Shown here: positions 19,136 through 27,488 of the stretch, one piece after another | Layout: each line of letters opens with the position of its first letter | Numbering within the stretch: the stretch's first letter is position 1 | Origin: Anaerolineales bacterium | GTDB lineage: Bacteria; Chloroflexota; Anaerolineae; Anaerolineales; DRMV01 | Length of the DNA: 64,000 nucleotides | Direction: 5' to 3' | NCBI GenBank assembly: GCA_027023425.1 | Contig: JALVVL010000039.1 | Location: 21,100-85,099 of the forward strand | Program-made: the position numbers and the translations under genes | The notes under the pieces: generated by a model | What the model was told of the DNA's origin: nothing | Database searches by the model: none | The model's input: only the letters and a program-made list of their open reading frames with translations

Positions 19136-19246
19136 AAAAGGAGCGAAGCGTTTTTTGCGTCCACTAAACAACCCTAAACAATTATGGTAAGAATCTTACA
19201 AACTTAAGCATCCTCAGGCAGAGTAGGGGAGTATCCTGCGCTCCAG

Positions 19247-19295
19247 AACCGGTAGAGGACGCGCTCGCTGCCGCCCTCTACCGGTTTGCTTTTTT
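19247..19295 (+). terminator. Strong intrinsic terminator after tyrS
   Basis: Twelve-base perfect stem: AACCGGTAGAGG (19247-19258) pairs with CCTCTACCGGTT (19275-19286) across a 16-base loop and is followed by TGC and six T residues. It overlaps the last codons of the convergent HAD gene, which has no T run on its own strand here. Confidence 0.8.
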
Positions 19296-19916
19296 GGAAA
19301 TGGGCGTGGGAATGCCGAGGGTGCGCAATTCGGCGAAAACCTGCTCGCGCGAGCGGTATCGTATGCCGTGAATGCCGAGGGCACGCGCCGCTTGCACGTT
19401 TTCCTCGCGGTCGTCCACAAACATTGCCTCTTCCGGCCGCACCCCAACCCGCTCAAGAGTCAGGCGGTAAATCGCAGGGTCGGGCTTCATCAAGCGCTCT
19501 TCGGCCGAAATGACCATGACGTCAAATGCGTCGGCAATGCCAAGGCGGGTAAGTATTGTGCGTAAGTCGCTCCAAGCGTTGGAAAGCAAACCTGTGCGGT
19601 AAAAAGACTTGATTTCGCGTAGCCAATTTATCAAAACAAAATCAAAACGAACACCCTCCCAAAAACGCAAAGCCAACCAGCCAGACTTTCCCGCAGGCAA
19701 ACCCCAACGCCGCGCCAACTCGCGCCAAAGTTCCTCAGGGGAAATTTCGCCGCGCTGCGCGGCGAGGCTGAGCGGGCCGTCAAAAATTTCATAGCGCAAC
19801 TGCTCAACGGGAATCCCGATTTCACGCGCCAACTCCTCATGTGGCTCGGGATCACCGAGTTGAAGCAACACACCGCCAAAATCCAAAATAACGGCACGGA
19901 TAGGTGATTTCGCCAT
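19278..19916 (-). CDS. HAD-superfamily hydrolase (phosphatase-like)
   Basis: 212 residues, HAD subfamily IA, similar in layout to YihX and epoxide-hydrolase N-terminal phosphatases. Motif I is DFGGVLL, with Gly in place of the second Asp as in that subgroup; motif II is LLSNAWSD and motif IV MFVDDREENVQAA. Likely acts on small phosphorylated metabolites; substrate unknown. I chose ATG 19916 because GGAGG lies nine bases upstream; the frame extends ten codons further. Convergent with tyrS, whose terminator overlaps this gene's end. Confidence 0.85.
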   Translation of the reverse strand: MAKSPIRAVILDFGGVLLQLGDPEPHEELAREIGIPVEQLRYEIFDGPLSLAAQRGEISPEELWRELARRWGLPAGKSGWLALRFWEGVRFDFVLINWLREIKSFYRTGLLSNAWSDLRTILTRLGIADAFDVMVISAEERLMKPDPAIYRLTLERVGVRPEEAMFVDDREENVQAARALGIHGIRYRSREQVFAELRTLGIPTPISKKANR

Positions 19917-19946
19917 TACCAACCTCCGAAAAAACTGAATTCGCAT

Positions 19947-20349
19947 TCATCTCATAGCAAGCCGCCACCATTTCGCTGGTATACGACCTGCCTCGCGGTG
20001 ACATAAGGCGGGGAGAGCGAAGGCAAACTCTTCAAACTCTTCATCGCGACGTGAGCAGAAGTCCACGCAGGTGAACTTCGCAACCTGTAGCCAGTGACTT
20101 TAGTCGCAGGGCACAAGCGGCGGCAGTTGAAACTGCACCCACTGCTTGCGAAGTCGCCCTACGGCGACTTTTTGAGAAGAGCGATCCCCAAAATAGCATA
20201 TTGCACCCGCACTCGCGTAGGTAATACCAATAATACCCTAATCCCCACACCTTAATTCCTCAGTACCCCAGCACCTCAATACTCCGCCCCTAAATGCTTC
20301 CGATAAGTACGATTATCGCAAACACAAACTCTTGCTCCAGGCGCCGCTC
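19947..20349. other. Intergenic region with small palindromes
   Basis: No gene seen. It contains a hairpin AAGTCGCC (20151-20158)/GGCGACTT (20163-20170) with TTT after it, a GCAGTTGAAACTGC palindrome near 20123, and at about 20232-20284 a reverse-complement fragment of the GGATTGAGGTACTGAGG repeat module. The hairpin has no obvious gene to terminate and more likely belongs to a palindromic repeat. Confidence 0.6.
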
Positions 20350-20358
20350 TGCTATAAT
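20350..20358 (+). promoter_or_regulatory. Extended -10 promoter giving a leaderless mRNA
   Basis: TGCTATAAT with TATAAT at 20353-20358. Only seven bases separate it from ATG 20366, so transcription would begin at or next to the start codon. There is no Shine-Dalgarno, which fits a leaderless message. Confidence 0.7.
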
Positions 20359-20365
20359 CCCCCAC

Positions 20366-21013
20366 ATGCAAAACAAACCAATCGGCATCTTTTGGGAATG
20401 CCGCGCCTGCGGCTTCCGCTTTGCAGAAGCGCCCGTCCAAAGCCATTCCGCCACGCGCCAATGCCCCATTTGCGGCGGAGAAGCCATCATTGGCGTGGCG
20501 GTGTACCCTCAGCCCACAAATCCTATGTCGCGCCCCTCCCCCACTCCGCACCCCACAATCGCGCTTCTGCTGGACAACCTCCGCTCGGCCTACAACGTCG
20601 GCTCAGCGTTCCGAACAGCCGACGGCGCGGGCATAACCCACCTCTACCTCACCGGCATCACCCCTACCCCACCCCACCAAGGAATCTCCAAAACTGCGCT
20701 GGGCGCCGAGCGCACCGTGCCGTGGAGCAAGCACCTCAACGCCCCACAACTCGCCGCCCGCCTCCGCTCTGAGGGCTGGACAATCTGGGCGATGGAAACC
20801 GCCCCAACCGCCATTCCCCTCCAAACACTGCTAAAAACCGAACTCCCCAAACACTTGCTCCTTGTCTTCGGGAACGAAGTTGCCGGAATTGACCCCGCGC
20901 TGCTCAGCCTTGCCAACGCCGTGGTCTCGCTGCCCATGTTTGGGGCAAAAGAATCGCTAAACGTGGCCTCGGCCTTGGCCGCCGCTGTCTACGCCATCCG
21001 CACGGCATCATAG
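20366..21013 (+). CDS. SpoU/TrmH-family RNA methyltransferase with N-terminal zinc ribbon
   Basis: 215 residues. Residues 1-45 hold two CxxC pairs (ECRACGF and QCPICGG), a zinc ribbon; the remainder is an alpha/beta-knot methyltransferase with motif 1 NLRSAYNVGSAFRTADGAG, motif 2 LLVFGNEVAGI and motif 3 LPMFGAKESLNVASALA. It would 2'-O-methylate a ribose in tRNA or rRNA; the target is unknown. I chose ATG 20366 rather than an in-frame start at 20294 because a TATAAT element lies between them and the protein family starts here. The zinc ribbon is an uncommon addition to SpoU enzymes. Confidence 0.85.
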   Translation: MQNKPIGIFWECRACGFRFAEAPVQSHSATRQCPICGGEAIIGVAVYPQPTNPMSRPSPTPHPTIALLLDNLRSAYNVGSAFRTADGAGITHLYLTGITPTPPHQGISKTALGAERTVPWSKHLNAPQLAARLRSEGWTIWAMETAPTAIPLQTLLKTELPKHLLLVFGNEVAGIDPALLSLANAVVSLPMFGAKESLNVASALAAAVYAIRTAS

Positions 21014-21062
21014 CATCGCTTCTCGCCTTTAGAGTGCGGCGACTTGTCGCCACAGATGATGT

Positions 21063-21157
21063 CATGGCGAGCCGCCGTAGGCGGCGAAGCCATCCCCCGG
21101 ACGCTGAGGGAGATTGCTTCGGCGGGCTTCGCCCGCCTCGCAACGACACAGAAACCG
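21063..21157. repeat. Palindromic CATGGCGAGCC repeat, copy 1
   Basis: 95-base unit starting CATGGCGAGCCGCCGTAGG and ending AACGACACAGAAACCG. It contains internal inverted repeats (GCCGCCGTAGGCGGC; GGCGGGCTTCGCCCGCC). The next copy at 21230 matches it along its whole length by eye. Confidence 0.85.
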
Positions 21158-21229
21158 CAAACTGGGTAACTTCTGTACAGGACTTACGCGGTTGAGGGGG
21201 CCCAACAGGCGAAAGTCGTTGTTCTGTGT

Positions 21230-21324
21230 CATGGCGAGCCGCCGTAGGCGGCGAAGCCATCCCCCGGACGCTGAGGGAGATTGCTTCGGCGGGCTTCGCC
21301 CGCCTCGCAACGACACAGAAACCG
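21230..21324. repeat. Palindromic CATGGCGAGCC repeat, copy 2
   Basis: Same 95-base unit as at 21063, same orientation, 167 bases downstream. Between the copies lies CAGGACTTACGCGGTTG, which also precedes the third copy at 27231, so the full mobile unit may include it. Confidence 0.85.
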
Positions 21325-21375
21325 TGAACTGCGTGACTAAGGAATTTCCGGATAGGCTCTTAGCACTCACACCCC

Positions 21376-21405
21376 AAAAGGGCGAACTGATGTTCGCCCT
21401 TTTTT
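21376..21405 (+). terminator. Intrinsic terminator upstream of the TPR cassette
   Basis: AAAAGGGCGAAC (21376-21387) pairs perfectly with GTTCGCCCTTTT (21392-21403) across a TGAT loop, with a run of six T. It would end transcription from the SpoU gene and insulate the following cassette. The A-rich left flank makes it potentially bidirectional. Confidence 0.8.
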
Positions 21406-21468
21406 GTTGCCGCCAATTGGCATACTCTTTGCAACATCTTGCCACATCACAAAACAAAGGAGGCAAGT

Positions 21469-21792
21469 ATGCAAACACTCACCCCTGAACAACTGCGGAT
21501 GTGGATCGGCATCTTAGTGTTCCTCAGCGGACTGGCTACCTTCGCCGTGGGCGTTTTCGTGCTGGTCACCCGCGCTCTCAGCGCTGATGTCCATCGCGTT
21601 GCCACCCGCACCGCCAAACTCGCCCAAAAAGGAATGCTTGAAGACGCCTCGGGTTTGGTCGGAAACGCCAACGCTCTCCTAATTTCTTTGAACAAACTGG
21701 TGCGCACTACCGCTGGTACAGCCCTTTTCCTCATCGCTTTGGGCATTACCATGATGGTTTACTCCTACCAATACATCCTGCACTTATCCTAA
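21469..21792 (+). CDS. Two-helix membrane protein, first gene of TPR/protease cassette
   Basis: 107 residues with two hydrophobic helices (about 12-36 and 78-103) joined by a charged, probably helical segment of about 40 residues. Perfect Shine-Dalgarno AAAGGAGG before ATG 21469. No known family recognised. Only 16 bases separate it from the giant TPR gene, and a terminator lies just upstream, so it starts a new transcription unit. It may tether or signal to the TPR protein at the membrane; this is inference from position only. Confidence 0.75.
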   Translation: MQTLTPEQLRMWIGILVFLSGLATFAVGVFVLVTRALSADVHRVATRTAKLAQKGMLEDASGLVGNANALLISLNKLVRTTAGTALFLIALGITMMVYSYQYILHLS

Positions 21793-21808
21793 GGACTTGG
21801 GGCGCAAA

Positions 21809-24800
21809 ATGGCACTTCCCTTTCTGCTGGAACTGAGAGAACGCCTTTCGGAAGCCAATTTCAAAACCGTGGCGCGGGCGTTGTGGCACAACCCGCTTTT
21901 GTGGCGGGCGCTCCACTCGCCGCTTGGGAAAGCCGCACTGCAAACTTTGGGCGATGATTTGGCGGAATGGAAGCCAGCGGTGCTGGCCGCCGTTGCCGCC
22001 GACTTGCCCGCGAGCGCGTTGCCGCAAGAGTTTGCGCGCACCCTCCTGCTTGCCCGGCGCCTCGGCGAGATTTCGGACAAAAGCCGCGATGACCTGAGCG
22101 CGGCCATCATCGCCGAAAAGCCACCCTTCCAACGGCTGGCCGCGGCGCTATCCATTGCCTTGCAGGCCGACAAAAACGACAACCTCGCCGAAGCCGTGAC
22201 GGGCTCAAAAGCCGGCGAACGGGCTTACCTGCACGCTCTGCTTGCCCAACCCCAGACACCCGAAGCGCTGGCCTCGGCCATAGCCAAGTTTTTAGCAATG
22301 TTACCGCCGCAAAGCGCCTTGCGGCTTCTTTGGGAAGTGCGCCATTCTCACCCCGAAATTGCGAGCAAAATTGAAAGCCCCTCAGTTTCCAAAACGCCCC
22401 TTTCCTACAAACTTTGGCAAGCGGCAATGATAGCCGCCGCGGCAGGGCAAAACGCGGATGCCCACAAGCGCTTTGAACAAGCGCGCGGCGAGTTCTCCCA
22501 AAGTTTAGCCCTGCTTTCAGCGCAAGAAGCCGAACTCGCCGCCGAGCGCAACGATTTTGCCTCGGCGCTGGAATGGTGGAAAAAAGCGTTTAGCCTTCTG
22601 CCCCAAAATGAAGAGTACGCCGCGGGCTATGCCTTTGCCCTGAGCGAAGTCGGCGAAAACGACAAAGCCCGGCAGGTGCTCCCCCCCACCCCACAAAAAG
22701 CGGCAACGCTCGCCGTTTGGGCTTATGTGCACCATTTCCGCAGCCCCGAGGCCGCCCGCGACTACGCCTTGGCCGCCGCTGAGCGCCTCCCCAACGCCGA
22801 TGTCCCTTCCTACATCTTCAATCCCCTCGTGGAAGTGCTGGTAGCGGTGGGAGAAATGGAAGCCGCGGCCGAAACGGCGCTGTTTGCCGCCCAAAGTTCC
22901 CCAATGGACGCAGACGCTTTCAACCGCGCGGCGGCGCTGCTCGGCAAAACGGGCCAACACCCCGCCGCGGCGGAAGCGGCGCTGTGGGCAAACACCCTGG
23001 AACGAACCCCGAACAGGCTGCGGCTTTTGGCAAATTCGGCCGCGGAATGTTGCCCGACAGTGGCACTTGAGGCATACCGCCAACTCACGGCCGAAAACCC
23101 GCGCCCCGACGACTTGTTCAACCTTGCTTCGCTGGCGCTAAACCACGGAGAACTTGACGAGGCCCGCGACGCGGCCGAAAAACTGCTCGCCGAACGGCCT
23201 CAACACGCCCCTGCCTTGGCTATTTTGGGGCGCATTGAAATTGCCAAAGGGAACTTGAAAGCAGCCAAACGCCATCTTGAACGCTCGGTCTCAATTGAAC
23301 CTACCCCGCAAGCCTACCTTGCCCTCGCCGAAATAAACCGCAAGCAGGAAGGGCTGAGCGCCGCCATTGAAACTTTACAAACTGCAATTGACCTCCTGCC
23401 CAACCATGCTGCCCTGCACCGCAAACTCGGCGAGTTTTTGCTGCAAGCCCACCATCCGGCGCACGCCCTTCCACACCTTGAAAAAGCCATCACGCTGGAA
23501 CCCAACGACGCCGAAGCCACAGTTGCCCTTGCCCAAGCCCTTGCCGCTTTAGGTAAGCACGAAGAACTCAAGAATTTGCTTGAAGGCAAGCACGAATACC
23601 GCCAAAATCCCGAAGCCGCCCTTCTGCTTGCTCAGGCATATTTGCACTTGGGCAACCCCCACAAAGCCAAAGCGGTGATAGCCCCGCACGCCGAAAAGGA
23701 GGGAGCGTCCCCAATCCACCTACTCGCCTATGCCCGCGCGCTCTATGCCGTTGAAGATTACGAATCGGCCGCGCAGGTAGCGCAAAAGGCAATAGCGGCG
23801 CTCGGCAAGCCATCTGCTGGGGAAGAAAGCACCCTCCGCGCCGACCTAAACACCGTGCTGGCCGACTCGCTTTTGGCTTTGGGCAAAGCCAAGACGGCGC
23901 TGGAAGTCTACCTTGCCGCCTACGGGCAAATTCCCACTGGCGAAATTGAGCGCAAATTGAAGGTGGCGCGCGGCCTGCTCCGCGCCGCCCTCGCGGCCGG
24001 TAAGAGCGACCTCGCAGTTGAAGTGGTTGAGGAGACCTTGCCCTTTGCGCCACACGACCGCGAATTTCATTCGCTTGCCGCCTGCGCCTACGCCGCCGCT
24101 GGACTTCCCGAGAAAGCCCTTGCCGCCGCCTACAACGCTTGCCTGCTGAGCGATTTTGCCCCCGACGAAGCCCGCGCATACGCCCAACTTGCAGTGGAAA
24201 ACGGCAAAGCCCATGAAGCCGCCGAGGTGCTTCAGCAGGCGGTGGCGCGCTCGCCCAAAAATTACGGCTTGAGGCTGGTGCTGGCCGATGCTTTCCTCGC
24301 CGCCGAAAACCCAAGCGCCGCGCTGGCCGCGCTTTCGCCGCTTTTGGACGAAGATGCCTTCCCCGAAGCAGAAGTGTGCGCTGAGGCTGGCAAGCGGATG
24401 TTAGAACTGGACGCCGCGGAACAAGCCGAGCAATGCCTGCGGCGCGCGGTGCAAATGCAGGAAAACGCGCCGTTGGAATGGTATCTTGAGTTGATCCACG
24501 CCCTGCGGGCACAGAAAAAGCACCAAAAAGCCGCCGAGGCGGCGCGCATCGCCCTTTCTCTGCCCGAGGCGCTTTCAAACGCCAAAGCCTCAGCGCGGCT
24601 ACACCTTGCGCTCGCACAAAGCCTGTTTGCCCTTGGGGCAAAAGACGAGGCCAACAACACCCTGCAAGAGGCACTCAAAAACCATCCTCGCGACGCCGAA
24701 CTGCACCGCGAAGCCATGCTTTTGTGGCGCAAAACCGGCGGCCTGCGGTTCATCGTTGAAGCCGCCGAGCGCTTCTTGGCTGCCGAGCCGCAAAACTGCG

Positions 24801-26881
24801 GCTTGCGTGAAATGGCCGCCGAGGCCGCCCGTGACCTACTGATGCCTGAACGGGCGCGCCGGTTGCTGGCCGCCATTCCAGTCCAAGGAGAAGAAGCCAT
24901 TGGCTGTTACCTGCTGAGCGCCGAACTTGCACTGGAAGCCGGTGAAGAAGTGGCGGCGGCCAAGATGTTGCAAAAAGCAATTTCTGCCGGAGCAAGCGGC
25001 GCGCGCGCCCTGTTTTTGCAAGCCCGGCTTGCAGAACGCTCCGGCGACCGTGCCCGCGCCGAGCGCCTGTTCGCCGAAGCGCGTGGCCGTTTGCCACACC
25101 AAGCCAATAGCGCCCTGCTTTCGGCAGCGGCTGAGGCGGCGCTTGAATTGCAGGCGTGGAAAGAGGCAAATGACTTCGCCGCACGCGCTGCCGAATCCGC
25201 CCCGTACAGCCCGCTGAATTTCTTGCGGGTGGCGCGCTTCACGGTGCTGACCGCCGAAGCGCAGGAGCGCGCCGAAGCGGTAGAAGAAATTGCCCACGCT
25301 CCGGGCAAAGAGGCTTTGGGAGCGGAGGCCGCTTCTAAATGGCAGAGCGCACTTGCTCAAGCCGCCGCGTTGCTCGGCTCTCCAAGTGAGGCAACGCCGA
25401 GCGCCCATCCGGCTTTGGAACGCTGGCAGTTGCGCGGCGAGGCAATTTTCCACGCCCGCGCCGCCGACGCCCTGCTCCACAGTCCTTGGCTGGACGATGC
25501 TGCGGCGTGGTGGAGCGCCAAACGCCGCGCAGGCGAAACGCCCAACGGCAAAACCCTGCCGGAACGCCCGCGTTTAGGCCACCATTTGACGGCATTTCAG
25601 GTAGCCCTCTACTTGGAATGGCTTGGGAAGCCACGCCCTGCCCTTGAAGCCGCCGAGGCCGCTGTGCAGGCCAAGCCGCGCTTTGCCGAGGGGCAAGCAT
25701 TGGTCGCGCGCCTCGCCTTGGGGTTAGAAAAGGCCGAGCGCGCAAAATCGGCCATAGAGGCGGCCTTGGGCATTTTCCCCGGTGAGCCGCGCTGGCATAC
25801 GCTCGCCGCTCGCGTTGACGAGGCCCTTGGCAACGACAAAAGCGCCATTCAGCACTACACCCGCGCTGCCGAACTGGAGCCCAACCACCTGCCACACCGC
25901 CTGCGACTCGCCAAGGCATTCTTGAAAGCAGATAACCGCCAAAGTGCCTTGGATGCACTCCGAAAAGCCGAAAGCGACTTTCCGAACAATGCCGCGGTTT
26001 ACCTTGCACTGGCAGAAGTACTGTTTGCGCTCGGTCGGCCTATGGAAGCCGCAACGTACGCTGACGAAGCCCTAAAACTCGGCGAAAATTCGCCTAAAGC
26101 CCTGAGTTTGCGGGCGCGCATAGCCCAGCACCTCGGCGATCACCAAACTGCTCTTGAAATAGCCGAGCGCTTGCGGCAAAAGGAAGGCCTTACCACCGAA
26201 GCGGCAACTTGCTTGGCGCGAGCCCTTTCCGGCCTTGGCAGAGATTCCGAAGCCCTGCAGGTGGTTGAAGAAGCCATTGCCGAAGCCGATAGCGCGCCGC
26301 CGGTAGATCTGGAAGTTTTGCAAGCGCGCCTGCTGAGCAAAGTTGCCCCGGAGGAAGGGCTGGAAAAATGGCGCGAGTTGAGCGAACAGCATCCGGACGA
26401 GCCGCGCATTCTGCTTGGGTTGGCTGAGGCGCTGGCCGATGCAAACCGCCCAAGCGAGGCACAGCAAGCGGCGCGGCAGGCGTTGCCGTTTGCCGATTTC
26501 CTCGCGCCGGAGGAACAAAGTAGGCTGTTCCTTTTGCTGGGACGCTTGGCAATGCAAGAAGGCAATCTTGACCAAGCAGTGCATTACCTGACTAAGGCCA
26601 CACTGGCCGCGCCGCAGAGCGCTGAGGCTTGGCTCACCTTAGGGCGCGCCGAGGCGGCGCGCGGCCTTTACAAAGATGCCCTTGAAGCCTATGCCCATGC
26701 GCGGGAATATGCCCCCCATGACCCCCTGCCCTACTACTACGCCGCGCTCGCAGCAAAGGAAATTCGCGATTTCCAAACCGCCGAGGAGTTGCTACGCGAG
26801 GCCGCGCGGCTTGATCCGGATAACCTTGCTGTGCAACGGCAGTTGATGGCTGTTTCGGTGATAAACCTTGTGCACGGTTGA
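21809..26881 (+). CDS. Giant TPR-repeat protein
   Basis: 1690 residues. The first 200 or so form an Ala/Leu-rich helical region; from about residue 215 to the end the sequence is a near-continuous array of 34-residue tetratricopeptide-type repeats (examples: AYLALAEINRKQEGLSAAIE and AWLTLGRAEAARGLYKDALE), enough room for about 40 units. No signal peptide, membrane helix or enzyme motif was seen, so it is a cytoplasmic scaffold or sensor. ATG 21809 is preferred to TTG 21797, which would lie directly on the purine stretch AAGGAC. It follows a small membrane protein and is followed, after 607 bases, by a TPR protein fused to a cysteine protease, suggesting one functional unit. Confidence 0.88.
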   Translation: MALPFLLELRERLSEANFKTVARALWHNPLLWRALHSPLGKAALQTLGDDLAEWKPAVLAAVAADLPASALPQEFARTLLLARRLGEISDKSRDDLSAAIIAEKPPFQRLAAALSIALQADKNDNLAEAVTGSKAGERAYLHALLAQPQTPEALASAIAKFLAMLPPQSALRLLWEVRHSHPEIASKIESPSVSKTPLSYKLWQAAMIAAAAGQNADAHKRFEQARGEFSQSLALLSAQEAELAAERNDFASALEWWKKAFSLLPQNEEYAAGYAFALSEVGENDKARQVLPPTPQKAATLAVWAYVHHFRSPEAARDYALAAAERLPNADVPSYIFNPLVEVLVAVGEMEAAAETALFAAQSSPMDADAFNRAAALLGKTGQHPAAAEAALWANTLERTPNRLRLLANSAAECCPTVALEAYRQLTAENPRPDDLFNLASLALNHGELDEARDAAEKLLAERPQHAPALAILGRIEIAKGNLKAAKRHLERSVSIEPTPQAYLALAEINRKQEGLSAAIETLQTAIDLLPNHAALHRKLGEFLLQAHHPAHALPHLEKAITLEPNDAEATVALAQALAALGKHEELKNLLEGKHEYRQNPEAALLLAQAYLHLGNPHKAKAVIAPHAEKEGASPIHLLAYARALYAVEDYESAAQVAQKAIAALGKPSAGEESTLRADLNTVLADSLLALGKAKTALEVYLAAYGQIPTGEIERKLKVARGLLRAALAAGKSDLAVEVVEETLPFAPHDREFHSLAACAYAAAGLPEKALAAAYNACLLSDFAPDEARAYAQLAVENGKAHEAAEVLQQAVARSPKNYGLRLVLADAFLAAENPSAALAALSPLLDEDAFPEAEVCAEAGKRMLELDAAEQAEQCLRRAVQMQENAPLEWYLELIHALRAQKKHQKAAEAARIALSLPEALSNAKASARLHLALAQSLFALGAKDEANNTLQEALKNHPRDAELHREAMLLWRKTGGLRFIVEAAERFLAAEPQNCGLREMAAEAARDLLMPERARRLLAAIPVQGEEAIGCYLLSAELALEAGEEVAAAKMLQKAISAGASGARALFLQARLAERSGDRARAERLFAEARGRLPHQANSALLSAAAEAALELQAWKEANDFAARAAESAPYSPLNFLRVARFTVLTAEAQERAEAVEEIAHAPGKEALGAEAASKWQSALAQAAALLGSPSEATPSAHPALERWQLRGEAIFHARAADALLHSPWLDDAAAWWSAKRRAGETPNGKTLPERPRLGHHLTAFQVALYLEWLGKPRPALEAAEAAVQAKPRFAEGQALVARLALGLEKAERAKSAIEAALGIFPGEPRWHTLAARVDEALGNDKSAIQHYTRAAELEPNHLPHRLRLAKAFLKADNRQSALDALRKAESDFPNNAAVYLALAEVLFALGRPMEAATYADEALKLGENSPKALSLRARIAQHLGDHQTALEIAERLRQKEGLTTEAATCLARALSGLGRDSEALQVVEEAIAEADSAPPVDLEVLQARLLSKVAPEEGLEKWRELSEQHPDEPRILLGLAEALADANRPSEAQQAARQALPFADFLAPEEQSRLFLLLGRLAMQEGNLDQAVHYLTKATLAAPQSAEAWLTLGRAEAARGLYKDALEAYAHAREYAPHDPLPYYYAALAAKEIRDFQTAEELLREAARLDPDNLAVQRQLMAVSVINLVHG

Positions 26882-27021
26882 TTGGAAGAGAGATTGTAGA
26901 GAAACCGTACTGACTACCCGACACAAAAATAGGGCTACAGCTCTGATGGACTGACAAACCGCTGTATTCTATCCCAATCTCTCCTATCCCCCGATGAGCC
27001 TCGCTTCCGCTCGGCTCATCT

Positions 27022-27058
27022 GCCCCCTTCCCTCCCTTAGTAAGGGAGGGAAGGGGGC
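27022..27058. repeat. Long near-perfect palindrome
   Basis: Eighteen-base arms, GCCCCCTTCCCTCCCTTA (27022-27039) and its exact complement (27041-27058), with one central G. A cruciform or very stable RNA hairpin is possible. A similar 17-base palindrome with different arms lies at 52914. Confidence 0.9.
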
Positions 27059-27230
27059 GGCTCCGGCGGGCTGAGCGAAAGCAAAGCCTCGCCGGAGCGG
27101 GGGTAGGGAGAGATCAAGTATGGAGAGATAATGCAAGATGGGATTTGTGGATCAATGAGGCGATGATTGAGTGCACCTTTTATTTTGTCAGGACTTACGC
27201 AGTTGCTCGTAGAAGCACTCGTTTTCATTT

Positions 27231-27326
27231 CATGGCGAGCCGCCGTAGGCGGCGAAGCCATCCCCCAGACAATGGGGGAGACCGCTTCGGCGGTCTACGA
27301 CCGCCTCGCGGCGACATTAAGGAGGA
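27231..27326. repeat. Palindromic CATGGCGAGCC repeat, copy 3 (diverged)
   Basis: Begins identically to the copies at 21063 and 21230 (CATGGCGAGCCGCCGTAGG) but has diverged inside, for example CAGACAATGGGGG. Its inverted repeats are partly compensated, as in GGCGGTCTACGACCGCC, which suggests selection for the hairpin. It lies between the giant TPR gene and the TPR-protease gene. Confidence 0.8.
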
Positions 27327-27488
27327 GAACTGTGTAACTCCTATTTGTGTTGGGTAATCAGAAATCGTATAGAAACTGCTTTACTGGCTATGCGAAATTG
27401 CTCTTGGCTACACGAAATACCGTTGGCCGCTGTAGAACGGCTCCGCACAATGCGAGCAATCTAAAACACTCTCACAGAGGTGCAACCG

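Larger units (their letters stand above)
26882..27488. other. 607-base gap with palindromes and short repeats
   Basis: No gene seen. Contents: the long hairpin at 27022-27058 inside a larger GC-rich repeat (CTCGCTTCCGCTCGGCTCATC to CGGAGCGGGGGTAGGG), CAGGACTTACGCAGTTG at 27189, the CATGGCGAGCC repeat copy 3 at 27231, and two GGCTAYRCGAAAT motifs exactly 20 bases apart at 27386 and 27406. No clear promoter is visible for the protease gene. Confidence 0.7.

Noticed and set aside
20151..20173. Hairpin AAGTCGCC/GGCGACTT followed by TTT considered as a terminator
   Set aside because: No gene ends in front of it on that strand; it lies in a region of several small palindromes and fits a palindromic repeat better.
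23568..24674. 368-residue minus-strand open frame within the giant TPR gene
   Set aside because: Arg/Pro-rich shadow of the Ala-rich TPR sequence; the TPR frame is continuous through it.
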